Origin: Bradyrhizobium sp. 195
Lineage (GTDB): Bacteria > Pseudomonadota > Alphaproteobacteria > Rhizobiales > Xanthobacteraceae
NCBI RefSeq assembly: GCF_023101665.1
Contig: NZ_CP082162.1
Span: 1 to 64,000, forward strand
DNA length: 64,000 nucleotides
Direction: 5' to 3'
The notes beneath the pieces were generated by a model, which saw nothing but the letters and a program-made list of their open reading frames with translations, had not been told where the DNA came from and made no database searches. The stretch's first letter is position 1; every line of letters begins with the position of its first letter. The position numbers and the translations under genes were made by a program. Positions 35,404 through 43,345 of this stretch are shown here, piece by piece.

Positions 35404-36816
35404 TTATGCCACCAGGTGAAAATCCGACAAGAGATGCGCGGCATCGCCACCCAGCGCGAGATTGCCGGAGCCGCCGTCCCCGCCAACGCCGGCGATCTGG
35501 GTCGCACTCTGGTCGATGTGCACGTTGTTGACCTGATCGGCCACGGCCGTCGAATGTGGACCTGCGATTGCTATGTTGATGGGTGCATAGATCGCGACGC
35601 TGACGTCAATCAGACTGCCCGCAAAATAACCGTTGCCGCCATTGCCAGCGCTGTTCGAACCGGTCGCGATTGTATCGGACCCGCCCCACAGATTATGGGA
35701 GAGAAGGTTTGCATGGCCGCCAGCTGCGGCGTTGTCGTTGCCGCCGTGCCCGCCAATGCCAGCGATCTGAACCGCGGATTGATCCACGGAGACATCATTT
35801 ATCTGGACCGCGTAAGCGCCGGAGCCATAGCCCGCGATTGCGATGTTGATCGGGTTGTACACTACAAACGAGGTATGGACGAGTTCCCCGTGGAACATGC
35901 CGTCACCGCCATTGCCGGCCTGGCTTCCGTCCGTTTGAACGTCAAAGACGCTCGATCCCCAATTGGGGTCGAGCGTGATGACGCTGCCGCCGGCGGCCAC
36001 ATTGCCATGTCCGCCACTTCCGCCGACGCCCGCGATCTGCGTGGCCGATTGGTCGATGTCCACCGTGTTCGACTGACTCGCATGTGCAGTGCCGCCCGAG
36101 CTCGCCAACGCAATATTGATCGGATGATAGATTACCACGGGAGCGTCCACGATCGCACCCGAGAAATGGCCGCTGCCGCCGTTTCCGGCGCTGTTTTCGC
36201 CGCTCGCGATCACGCCGGAGCCTGAAAACGTACTGATGCTCCCACCCGCTGCAATGTTGTTATTGCCGCCATGGCCGCCGACGCCGGCCATTTGAAAAGC
36301 GGATTGATCGACATTCAAATTGTTGGACTGGTTGGCCAGGGCGACCGAGCCGTATCCCACGCTGATCGAAATGTTGATCGGTTCATAGATCAACAGGGAC
36401 GCGTGAATGATACCTCCGTAAAAATGGCCATCCCCGCCGTTCCCTGCCGTGTTCGCCCCACTCTCGACCGAAGCAATGCCCTTCTCGGGAAAGGATGCGC
36501 CGGCAGGAGGCTTCGTGGACGAAACATCCAGGCCTTCTGCGGCGTGGTTGCCGGCGTGGCCGCCCATCTCGCCCCCCGATGGGGAATGTTTGGATTGAAC
36601 CGGGTCGGAGTCTCTATGATGGGTATTCGCGCTCGCGGCGTATGCTCCAGGACCAGCAAACGGGCCGGGACGATGGACCAGGGCGTCACCGCCGACCGGG
36701 TCAGCCACGAACGGAGCACTCGACGCAGGGCCCAATTCGCCCGCGCCATCGTACCCATCGCGGTGATGAGAGGCGTGATGCAGCCGGATTGCATCCGACA
36801 TCCGCGTAAAATCCAT
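35404..36816 (-). CDS. Four-repeat Gly/Asn-rich protein, putative type I secretion substrate
   Basis: 470 residues. The ATG at 36816 is chosen because GGGAGG stands five bases before it; the frame stays open upstream through the tRNA remnant without a comparable signal. The first ~118 residues are His/Gly/Ala-rich and low in complexity. Four tandem modules of about 85-90 residues follow, each reading S-A-G-N-G-G-x-G-x-F-x-G, then I/V-Y-x-P-I-N-I-A-I-A, then D-Q-S-A-x-Q-I-A-G-V-G-G-x-G-G and A-A-G-G. No Sec signal and no canonical RTX nonapeptide are seen. Function is unknown; an adhesive or matrix role is one possibility. Confidence 0.75.
   Translation of the reverse strand: MDFTRMSDAIRLHHASHHRDGYDGAGELGPASSAPFVADPVGGDALVHRPGPFAGPGAYAASANTHHRDSDPVQSKHSPSGGEMGGHAGNHAAEGLDVSSTKPPAGASFPEKGIASVESGANTAGNGGDGHFYGGIIHASLLIYEPINISISVGYGSVALANQSNNLNVDQSAFQMAGVGGHGGNNNIAAGGSISTFSGSGVIASGENSAGNGGSGHFSGAIVDAPVVIYHPINIALASSGGTAHASQSNTVDIDQSATQIAGVGGSGGHGNVAAGGSVITLDPNWGSSVFDVQTDGSQAGNGGDGMFHGELVHTSFVVYNPINIAIAGYGSGAYAVQINDVSVDQSAVQIAGIGGHGGNDNAAAGGHANLLSHNLWGGSDTIATGSNSAGNGGNGYFAGSLIDVSVAIYAPINIAIAGPHSTAVADQVNNVHIDQSATQIAGVGGDGGSGNLALGGDAAHLLSDFHLVA
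35413..36470 (-). repeat. Four tandem ~265-bp coding repeats
   Basis: Start points of the A-G-N-G-G motif recur near 36445, 36185, 35915 and 35650, a period of about 260-270 bp. The units are diverged at DNA level but their protein motif order is the same, so the array grew by duplication and then drifted. Confidence 0.8.
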
Positions 36817-37144
36817 CGTAGCCTCCCTCATCGCAATCGCTCCGCGCGATCGGACGGGTTCTGCACTCCGGAGAGAATGTCGTCCCGGGAAGGTCGAATG
36901 CCCAGCCGTCAGTTCGGACATAGCGCTCGTCCGGCAGCCGTAAAATCGGCTACATCCGTTCGGGTGTGTTACAGCCTTTGCATCAATTCCCCCGCTCCGC
37001 GCACTCATCTCGCCTGCCGCGAAAATGAATCCGCCGCATTGCCGGATTTGAACCTTATTGCGACCTGGGTTGCGGCCAAAGCTCGTGTCGCCCGCTTCAG
37101 CGGAAGTGGAGTGCTTGTCGCAGCCCGGCAAAGTGATCGATTTA

Positions 37145-37192
37145 TTGGTGGGCCCGGCCGGACTCGAACCTGCAACCAGACCGTTATGAGCG
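37145..37192 (-). other. att-site remnant: 3' part of tRNA-Met/Ile2(CAT), copy 2
   Basis: Matches copy 1 (29409-29456) at 47 of 48 positions and in the same orientation. The single difference (C for A) breaks a T-stem pair, so this copy could not be part of a functional tRNA. The 5' half is missing here too. The two copies bracket the type I secretion cluster. Confidence 0.85.
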
Positions 37193-37314
37193 CTCGGCTC
37201 GTGCGTACGATAGCTTGCCACCCGCAATGCAGCGGTTTCAATTGTGCGTTTTGGTCTCTCAGTAGCGGCCAACCACGATGACCGGATGGCTGAAAGGGTT
37301 GCAAGTCGATCGAA

Positions 37315-37599
37315 CTATAAAATTTTGCTCTCAACCGCGGTCAGTTCTTCGACTGATAAGGTTTCTAACAAAACCTTATCAGTACTGTGGCGCGATATTG
37401 GCAAGCGCGCGACTTGACTGTTTGGCGGATCACCGCTCCTCCCATCTGAATTGATAAGCCATTGGAGCATCGCAAATTTTCCGATAGGGCGGCCCAGGCG
37501 GTCTGAGTAGCTACGGTGACGAACTACGAATGGATCCGGAGCGGGCACCGAAATGGCCTCGGCCGAACCCCGCTGACGGTCCTGCAAGATAAGAGCCAT
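37315..37599 (-). CDS. Hypothetical protein, doubtful, carried by a dispersed repeat
   Basis: 94 residues starting MALILQDRQRGSAEAI. Most of its length coincides with copy 1 of a dispersed repeat whose second copy has a similar end (S-T-D-K-L-L-E-T-L-A-V-Q-E-L) in a broken frame. It could be a real small gene of which the other copies are decayed, or simply an open frame in a repeat. Confidence 0.35.
   Translation of the reverse strand: MALILQDRQRGSAEAISVPAPDPFVVRHRSYSDRLGRPIGKFAMLQWLINSDGRSGDPPNSQVARLPISRHSTDKVLLETLSVEELTAVESKIL
37342..37535. repeat. Dispersed repeat, copy 1
   Basis: Begins CAGTTCTTCGACTGATAAGG and contains a strong palindrome around 37352-37382 (CTGATAAGGTTT...AAACCTTATCAG). 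It aligns over about 190 bp with 42838-43033, sharing T-C-A-G-T-A-C-T-G-T-G-G, GATCACCGCTCCTCC and ACGGTGACG blocks. Confidence 0.6.
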
Positions 37600-37702
37600 T
37601 GGTGTTCGCCTTTCGCTATCTCCAACTCCCCGTCGGCTCGCAACGTCGACGGTTTCCTTAGCGGCGCCTTTGAGCCCTTCTCTCAGCAATGATGGCAGAT
37701 GT

Positions 37703-37936
37703 TCATTTTACGTCTGAGCTGAGCTTCATCCGCTCGCTCTCGGTGGTCGGCTCGGACTTCGACGACGGTTTTAGCTCCGGCGCGTTGGCCCGCCTGCGGT
37801 TCCCTCGGTTGGGTGGGGAAGTCTCGGGTTGCGGAGGATACAGCCCATCTGGTCCCACGAGCCCATTCTGGGCCATGCAAGCATTCCCGGATGCGCAGCA
37901 AAGCGCTGCAAGCAATAGGCCAGCACGGATGTTCAT
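37703..37936 (-). CDS. Small exported protein
   Basis: 77 residues. The start at 37936 follows GGAGG with a six-base spacer. Residues 1-22 are a signal peptide (M-N-I-R-A-G-L-L-L-A-A-L-C-C-A-S, ending ACMA). The mature part is short, Pro-, Arg- and Ser-rich and probably disordered. No family recognised. Confidence 0.55.
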   Translation of the reverse strand: MNIRAGLLLAALCCASGNACMAQNGLVGPDGLYPPQPETSPPNRGNRRRANAPELKPSSKSEPTTESERMKLSSDVK

Positions 37937-38091
37937 TGGCGCCCTCCAATGGGTGAACGAGGGCGCCCTACATCGTTTGATCTTCACTGATCCGACGCCT
38001 GGCTAACCTCGTGTTCTTTCAATCGATCGACAAGCCAAGTGGATAACAAAGGATGTGCGTTAGCTCCCAACGCGATCGCGACGGGCGTCGC

Positions 38092-38430
38092 TCAATTTGT
38101 CTGCCGCCTTTTTATCGAAGCCTGATCAATTAGGAAATCGTCCAACTTCCGGCCGCCTCGAAGCTGCGGCCGCAGCCACCGAGGCAGCCTGCCGCGACCC
38201 GACCACGTCTCCGCCGGGTTCTTTGGATTGCGATATTTCGGGCGAACGGGCGGATATGAGCGGCGTTTGCGGTCGAACCTTGTGGCCTTGTCGGGCAGTC
38301 CAATTTTGACGAGCCGTTCCTCCAACCGTGCTTTCTGCAACAGGAGTTTCTGAGTCAGGCTGGCGGCGACCTGTTGGTGAAGTGTCCAGAGCTCTTCAAG
38401 GGAGAGCGTGTTGAAATGCTCGGTGTTCAT
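38092..38430 (-). CDS. H-NS histone family nucleoid protein
   Basis: 112 residues from MNTEHFNTLSLEELWTLHQQ. The N-terminal half is the H-NS coiled-coil oligomerisation region (L-E-E-L-W-x-L-H). The C-terminal half is the DNA-binding domain with Y-R-N-P-K-N-P-A-E-T-W-S-G-R-G-R-L-P-R-W-L, where the A-T-hook-like G-R-G-R loop contacts the minor groove. Rhizobia carry many such paralogs, often on islands, where they silence foreign DNA. The gene is in a low-GC stretch, consistent with such a role. Confidence 0.88.
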   Translation of the reverse strand: MNTEHFNTLSLEELWTLHQQVAASLTQKLLLQKARLEERLVKIGLPDKATRFDRKRRSYPPVRPKYRNPKNPAETWSGRGRLPRWLRPQLRGGRKLDDFLIDQASIKRRQTN

Positions 38431-38732
38431 GGCTCGATGCAAACTCTTGGGAGAGGCCCAGGCAGACAAGTCGGGAATGAAGAATCATACAAGGAGTTAA
38501 ATAGAGATTGGCCGTACAATCCACATTTAAATGCGGGAGGTTGCACGGAGAAAGGCACGACAGCGGTAATATCGTGGCGGAGCATTTAATTTGGTGCGCG
38601 GGCAACCATCGTTGAGGCACGAAAACCGGTACGGTGGTAGCCGCGAACTTGCCCCACACCAGTTGCGCTTTAGCGCCGCCGCGCCAGTGCGGAGAGGGGG
38701 CATAAACCGGGCAGCGGCGTTGCGGACAGGGG

Positions 38733-39146
38733 ATGGGACAAATCGCCAGCAAGACGCAGATGGCTCGATTGCTTGAGTGCGCTGCCGCGTGCCGCAACCC
38801 AAGAGTGCTGGATGGGCTGATTAGTTCGGGTGGCGAGGAGCACAATAAATCCATCTCGCTGCCGGATTTAAGTCGGATGGGAGAGATAATCGACGCGCGC
38901 GCGGAATTGCCAATCTCTTCGCCGGCCGCGGGGGTCCCGACGCCCCCGGTACGCGAAGTCAAGGTCGCTGACGCCGCTTCTGTTTTCGATGCAGGCGCGT
39001 CGGCTCTGATGCCGGCGGCACCCGTCACGGATCTTCCCATCGGCCAGCTCACGCCCGAGAGCGGGCTCGTCGCCGAGCTGGCGGAGCGGCCCCGGCCTAC
39101 CCCTGAAAAGCCCCCTGAAGCCGGGGCCGCCTCCCGGATTCGGTAG
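38733..39146 (+). CDS. Fragment-like paralog of the exported protein at 52528-53259
   Basis: 137 residues. The stretch I-D-A-R-A-E-L-P-I-S-S-P-A, P-P-V-R-E-V-K-V-A-D-A matches L-D-A-R-A-E-L-L-R-S-A-P-A, P-P-R-A-Q-F-K-V-A-D-A of the 243-residue exported protein near 53 kb. Here the signal peptide, the cysteine pair and the C-terminal membrane segment are missing, so this is probably a decayed copy. ATG at 38760 is another start. Confidence 0.4.
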   Translation: MGQIASKTQMARLLECAAACRNPRVLDGLISSGGEEHNKSISLPDLSRMGEIIDARAELPISSPAAGVPTPPVREVKVADAASVFDAGASALMPAAPVTDLPIGQLTPESGLVAELAERPRPTPEKPPEAGAASRIR

Positions 39147-39387
39147 TATCCGAGAAGCGTATGGGTTCATCTGCCTTGAGCCGATCCAGGAGCGCCTCAT
39201 TGAATCGACGCCGCTCCTCTACACGCTCAAAGCCCACTGGCGAGTGAGCGCCGGGATTAAGCATGCAGTCGAAGGAGTTTGGCTCGAGCCCGCACGACAG
39301 CGGGGGCTTGCGTGCGGCTCCTTAATGGCGGCGACATGATATAATCTTTTGGCGGCCTGATCGGTAAAACCACAGAGAGGCTGATCC

Positions 39388-39558
39388 ATGGCGAAGGAAG
39401 TCAAACAATTGCGGAAGCAAGCTGAAAAGGCTGTGCGCGCGGCAAAAGAAGCCGCAGATGCCGAGGTGTCCGAGGAACTGCAGGCGCTAGCACGCGCGTT
39501 CCAAAGCCAGGCCGACGTCCTGAAGTCGAAAAAGGGAGCAGGCAAGAAGCAACAGTAG
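39388..39558 (+). CDS. Small Lys/Ala-rich helical protein
   Basis: 56 residues, ATG seven bases after GAGAGG. It is a single amphipathic helix, E-V-K-Q-L-R-K-Q-A-E-K-A-V-R-A-A-K-E-A-A, with a lysine-rich tail. Composition is histone- or DNA-binding-like, but no named family is recognised. Confidence 0.5.
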   Translation: MAKEVKQLRKQAEKAVRAAKEAADAEVSEELQALARAFQSQADVLKSKKGAGKKQQ

Positions 39559-40055
39559 GCGGCCTTACTACGCCTCCACCGTTCGGAACGGCTCGTAAGC
39601 GGGGGAGTGCTTGTTTTTGCGGTTCGCGGATTGCATCAGATCATCGAGTCGGGCTGCGGCTCGAGCGGAGGGCTTCCGACTGCTGGAGGCAGAAGCGCGT
39701 CATACTGAGGTCACGCCGCGCGGCCTGCCCTCATGCAACAGCTGATCGAGCGCCTCCCCGACATTGTCCCCGGCTAGGGCGCGCCGGACGGGCCTGCGTT
39801 GACTAGCCATTGAACTACTACTCCAGCCTGATGCTCGTCCGAGGTCCAGCGCATCTTGGTTTTGCAGCAAACTCGCCCGCGTGGCTTACTTTACGGCGCG
39901 GTGCCATTCTCAGGGTAGATCAGAGCCCAAGCTGATCTCGGAGCAAGACCTGTCCGGAGAAAACACGGCCCCGGACTAAGCGCTCTCCGCAAAAGAGCGA
40001 TGCCGGGGCCGTCGCCTTGGTACAGGGGAGCACCAATTGGCTCTAGAGTTAACCC
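39559..40055. other. Intergenic region
   Basis: About 500 bp without a credible gene. An inverted repeat of CCCCGG and CCGGGG with spaced GCTCT/AGAGC arms near 39970-40010 could form a terminator-like hairpin, without a clear U tract. Confidence 0.3.
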
Positions 40056-40080
40056 GGAACGAGGCTTTTCTCTGCTCGTT
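40056..40080 (+). promoter_or_regulatory. EcfG-type promoter match (perfect GGAAC-N16-CGTT)
   Basis: GGAAC at 40056-40060 and CGTT at 40077-40080, spacing 16. The next supported start codon is 320 bp downstream, so it would drive a long leader, a small RNA or be fortuitous. Confidence 0.4.
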
Positions 40081-40339
40081 TTTGCGCACTATTGTGTCGA
40101 CGGAACTCTGGTTTCTCGTCGCGGATCGCCTCGGCAAAACCCGCCAGCCTCGACAGCAGGGCGGGCTTTGGTCACCAAACAGCAACGCGCGGTGCAAAGG
40201 AAACGCCGCAGCTGGGGGCAGAGAAAGGCTGGAGCCTTTCGATGTCGACGGGGGACGACAGATACCGAGAGCCAAACAGCCTGCCCGGCTAACGTTCCCT
40301 CAACTTCAAGGCCGATGCGGGGACGCCTTGCCCGCCTTG

Positions 40340-40364
40340 GGAACTTACGTGTTTCCGGGCTGTT
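40340..40364 (+). promoter_or_regulatory. EcfG-type promoter match for the gene at 40401
   Basis: GGAAC at 40340-40344 and TGTT at 40361-40364, spacing 16, located 36 bp before the ATG. The same half-sites and spacing as at 17451-17475. Confidence 0.5.
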
Positions 40365-40400
40365 GTGGGGTGTGTTCATTTGCGATTAGGGTTTGATCAT

Positions 40401-40667
40401 ATGACTCGCCTGCTGGCGCTTCTCGCTTTTTGCGCTTTCTGCACCCTTCCCGACGCAGCTTCCGCGGATCAGATGAAGACGCAGCCCAGTCAGGTGTCCG
40501 ATTTCAGCGCTCGTCAACGGTGCGCATGCAGCACGTGGCGCAGGCCCGGCCGAATCGCCCAGCACTACCGGATAAGAGCAGCATATTTGATCGGCTATGA
40601 TCCCCTGCCGTATCGATACGGCTCGACATATGTTTTCGAACCGCCGTACCGCTATTACCGACGCTGA
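40401..40667 (+). CDS. Small exported protein, probably stress-induced
   Basis: 88 residues. Signal peptide at residues 1-22 (M-T-R-L-L-A-L-L-A-F-C-A-F-C, ending ASA). The mature part has a Cys pair (R-C-A-C-S) and an Arg/Tyr-rich tail (Y-D-P-L-P-Y-R-Y, F-E-P-P-Y-R-Y-Y-R-R). An EcfG-type promoter match lies just upstream and a hairpin just downstream, so it looks like a monocistronic unit of the general stress response (inference). No named family. Confidence 0.6.
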   Translation: MTRLLALLAFCAFCTLPDAASADQMKTQPSQVSDFSARQRCACSTWRRPGRIAQHYRIRAAYLIGYDPLPYRYGSTYVFEPPYRYYRR

Positions 40668-40675
40668 GGTGGCAA

Positions 40676-40703
40676 TGGAAGGATCATGGCTCGATCCTTT
40701 CCA
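40676..40703 (+). terminator. Hairpin after the small exported gene
   Basis: TGGAAGGATC and GATCCTTTCCA form arms of a stem with one bulge and a seven-base loop, starting nine bases after the stop codon. No long U tract follows, so efficiency is uncertain. Confidence 0.45.
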
Positions 40704-41082
40704 CTGCACGAAGCGGCCAAATATCCGGATGCTTCGTATCGTCCCATCTTACGGTAGCTTGAACGCTGCTGTTGCGGACGAGAGTGCCCCGCCGCCCCGC
40801 CCAATCGACGCGAGCTCTACGGCGACACGGAGCCCCCCCGCATCATCGTTTCGGCAACAACGTCGGTGAGCTTGATGCGATCCCCGCGCTTTAACATCCC
40901 AGGCCTTCTATCCCGTAGTGCAGATGTTTCATGCACTCGTACAGAAGGTCCGGTTTGTCGGGCTAGTTATACGTAGGGATGTTTCGGCCTACCTTTTGCT
41001 GTCTGAAGGCGAAGGGTTCATGTGGCAGGTCATAACCGAAAATGGTCAAATTCGCCTGTAGACGGGTGGAAAGAACCCGTCC
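40704..41082. other. Intergenic region
   Basis: No gene supported. Open frames here lack start signals and protein-like composition. Confidence 0.3.
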
Positions 41083-41337
41083 ATGTCTTCGTTTGATCGT
41101 ATCGTGGGCGACATCGCCGGCGCGCTGCTGCTGGGCACCATCGCGGTGAGTTCAGCGGATAGTTCACCGGCGAAGGGCCGGGGTGACACGCCTAAGCCGA
41201 CGAGGACCTATCTGCCCGTGGAAGATCTCCCAAGCCGGGCACCGCCGATGGCGCCTGAGGAGCGAGCCAAAGTCATGCAGGAGCTGACGGCCTTGCGCGA
41301 GCGGCAGAAGATGCTAGCAGCGCCGAACGGCAACTAA
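41083..41337 (+). CDS. Small possibly exported protein
   Basis: 84 residues. A weak hydrophobic N-terminal segment (I-A-G-A-L-L-L-G-T-I-A-V-S-S-A) could be a signal peptide. The rest is Pro-rich then helical (E-E-R-A-K-V-M-Q-E-L-T-A-L-R-E-R-Q-K). ATG preceded by GGTGGAAAGAACCC. Plausible gene, unknown function. Confidence 0.45.
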   Translation: MSSFDRIVGDIAGALLLGTIAVSSADSSPAKGRGDTPKPTRTYLPVEDLPSRAPPMAPEERAKVMQELTALRERQKMLAAPNGN

Positions 41338-41360
41338 GTGCGGGTAGAGTGTTGCTCGAT

Positions 41361-41468
41361 CTACCGGCGCGGCCGCTCGGCGCGCGCGTCGATATACAAG
41401 GCCACGGCAAATGTGACGGCCAAAGCCAGCACGCTAACTCCGACCGTAACCAATAGGCCTGCAAGCAT
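41361..41468 (-). CDS. Possible small single-helix membrane protein
   Basis: 35 residues consisting of one transmembrane helix (LLVTVGVSVLALAVTFAVAL) and a basic tail. No ribosome-binding site is obvious, so this is tentative. Confidence 0.3.
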   Translation of the reverse strand: MLAGLLVTVGVSVLALAVTFAVALYIDARAERPRR

Positions 41469-42083
41469 GTTGCGACCAGTATTGCTGCAGGCGTGGGACG
41501 ACAAATCACGTTCTGCTACCGCCCTGAAACAAACCGAGGCAACTGCGCAGTTCCTCGTGAATGTAGCACCTCGGTTACAGCATTCGCCGATTGTCGCTGC
41601 TAGGCATCTGCGATCCAGACGGAGTCCAAGCATGTCAACAGATGGCGCTCGAACTGACCGGGACGAACACCGCACGACGGCTGCCGCGGGTCACACGGGC
41701 GTCCACCTTCGTTCCTCCGATCTCATTGAGGCGAAGTCGGCAACAACGGTGGATGGTCCGACTGACCATTACTTTCCCGAGAAATGGAGTTGGGGGGCAC
41801 CCAGGTCTTCCAAGTTTTGGTAGAGGCTCCTTAGCTCGTTTAAGTGCCGTTTCCAGTCGGTCGCGAGTCCAAGTTTACTGGGACGCCGACGCCGGCCGCC
41901 GCTCGATCACACAGAAGATGTCCCCTGAGGAAGCAAGGGCTGCTGCGCAGGCGTTCGGGCCGAACAAGACAAGCTAGACGGTCTTGCCGGATGACGCCCG
42001 CTGGCATCACTGACAAGCACCTCGCCGACCGCTGCAACGCGGTCATTCCCGACAAATGTTGAGCGGCGGGCGATCGAGAAATA

Positions 42084-42317
42084 TCACTGCGATCCGTTGT
42101 CCGGCAACGTGCCAGGCAGCGCCTTCAGCTCTTCCAAGCCAGCATCGATTATCGCTAAATCGCCCCGGATGATTTCAATCGCGTTGGCTGTGCTGATCCC
42201 CGAGACAGACTGAAGGTCGCTGAGCACCTTGCGACGCGCTACAAGCAGGGACTCAAGTGCGCCTCGATCCTGCAGCTTTACGTAGCTGACCACAATTAGC
42301 TTCATGGCCTCGGACAC
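42084..42317 (-). CDS. Small helical protein, unknown
   Basis: 77 residues beginning MSEAMKLIVVSYVKLQDR. Amphipathic helices follow (A-L-E-S-L-L-V-A-R-R-K-V-L-S-D-L, N-A-I-E-I-I-R-G-D-L-A-I-I-D-A-G-L-E-E-L). A CAGGAGGCGGCGCC stretch precedes the start. No family recognised. Confidence 0.5.
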   Translation of the reverse strand: MSEAMKLIVVSYVKLQDRGALESLLVARRKVLSDLQSVSGISTANAIEIIRGDLAIIDAGLEELKALPGTLPDNGSQ

Positions 42318-42837
42318 GGCGCCGCCTCCTGGTGGTCAGTCAATCCTGGGGGCCTTGCAGCAGGAGGAATGACCACCGCTGCTATGCCGATCAGCGGTGG
42401 CTCGCTCAATATGCTGCAACCCAAAAAGGGCGAGGATATACTGCCGCAGCCTAGTTAAGGCTCAGTTGACGTGGAACGTACCGCGGGCGTCGAATGCCCG
42501 GAGGAGTCGACCCAGGTACCGTCTCGGCGATGGCGGAAGCGATCAAACGAAAGTTGCCGGAGCGGTGCAAGTGAAGGTCAAAAATTTGAAGCCGACAAAC
42601 GGCCGCCGATCTAGCACAAGATAGCGTACCGCCTTGCAATCGCGATTGTGCTTTGCTTGGATGTCGGCCGTGGAGGACATCAAAGACAGGTTGGTCCTAA
42701 GTCTCCCAAGCTTCTTTCTGTTTTGATGATGCGTCGGGATTTCGCCCGCGTCCTGGCTCCCGATGGAGTCGGTTCGCGGACTGATAAGGTTTGGCAGAGG
42801 GGGAGTCGGTCTGCGAACTGTAAGCTTTGGTCGCAAA
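42318..42837. other. Intergenic region with short direct repeats
   Basis: Gene-free. Near its end the block GACTGATAAGGTTTGG (42779) recurs in altered form at about 42815 and again in the dispersed repeat at 42846, a small tandem series. Confidence 0.35.
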
Positions 42838-43033
42838 CAGTTCTTGGACTGCTAAGGTTTCTAAAAGCTTATCAGTACTGTGGCTTGATGCTGGGCATAG
42901 TGGCAAATACGCGTCCTGATTGACTCGGCAGATCACCGCTCCTCCAAACGAAATGGCTAAGAAGGTGAATTCTCTGCAAATTCTACGACTCTTAAGCTCG
43001 CGTGAATAGCAACGGTGACGTGCTAGGAATGGA
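42838..43033. repeat. Dispersed repeat, copy 2
   Basis: Aligns with 37342-37535 (copy 1). The palindrome is shortened here (GCTAAGGTTTCTAAAAGCTTATCAG). The GATCACCGCTCCTCC and CGTGAATAGCAACGGTGACG blocks are shared with copy 1, and the second also with copy 3. Confidence 0.6.
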
Positions 43034-43345
43034 ATCGCGCAGTTCGGCACGACCGTCGAGTCGGCTGGGGCACTGGTCCCGACCGCGGTCTGAGTTGCGG
43101 TGATCGGGTTTTTTTGCGCGCGCCAAATCGAGATTCGGGCGCGCCAACGACAACTGAATCGGGCAAGTAGGTAACGGCTGCGGCAGGCCGACCAGCTCTG
43201 CTTTGTCCCGCCGATTCGCAGGGGCAAGAACTTGCACGGTCGCGGCCGAGCGTCGATTTCTCTGAACTTAGATCTATGGTAATGGGGCAGGACGAAGTCG
43301 AAAGGCAAGATCTCTTCTTGCTAGATCGCAGGGCAGGGGCGTCCC

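Noticed and set aside
35404..36816. Regularly spaced repeats that could suggest a CRISPR array
   Set aside because: The period is about 265 bp, units are diverged and coding, and there are no short identical repeats with unique spacers.
38396..39052. 218-residue minus-strand ORF upstream of the H-NS gene
   Set aside because: It overlaps the H-NS start and the plus-strand paralog fragment, has no ribosome-binding site and no protein-like pattern.
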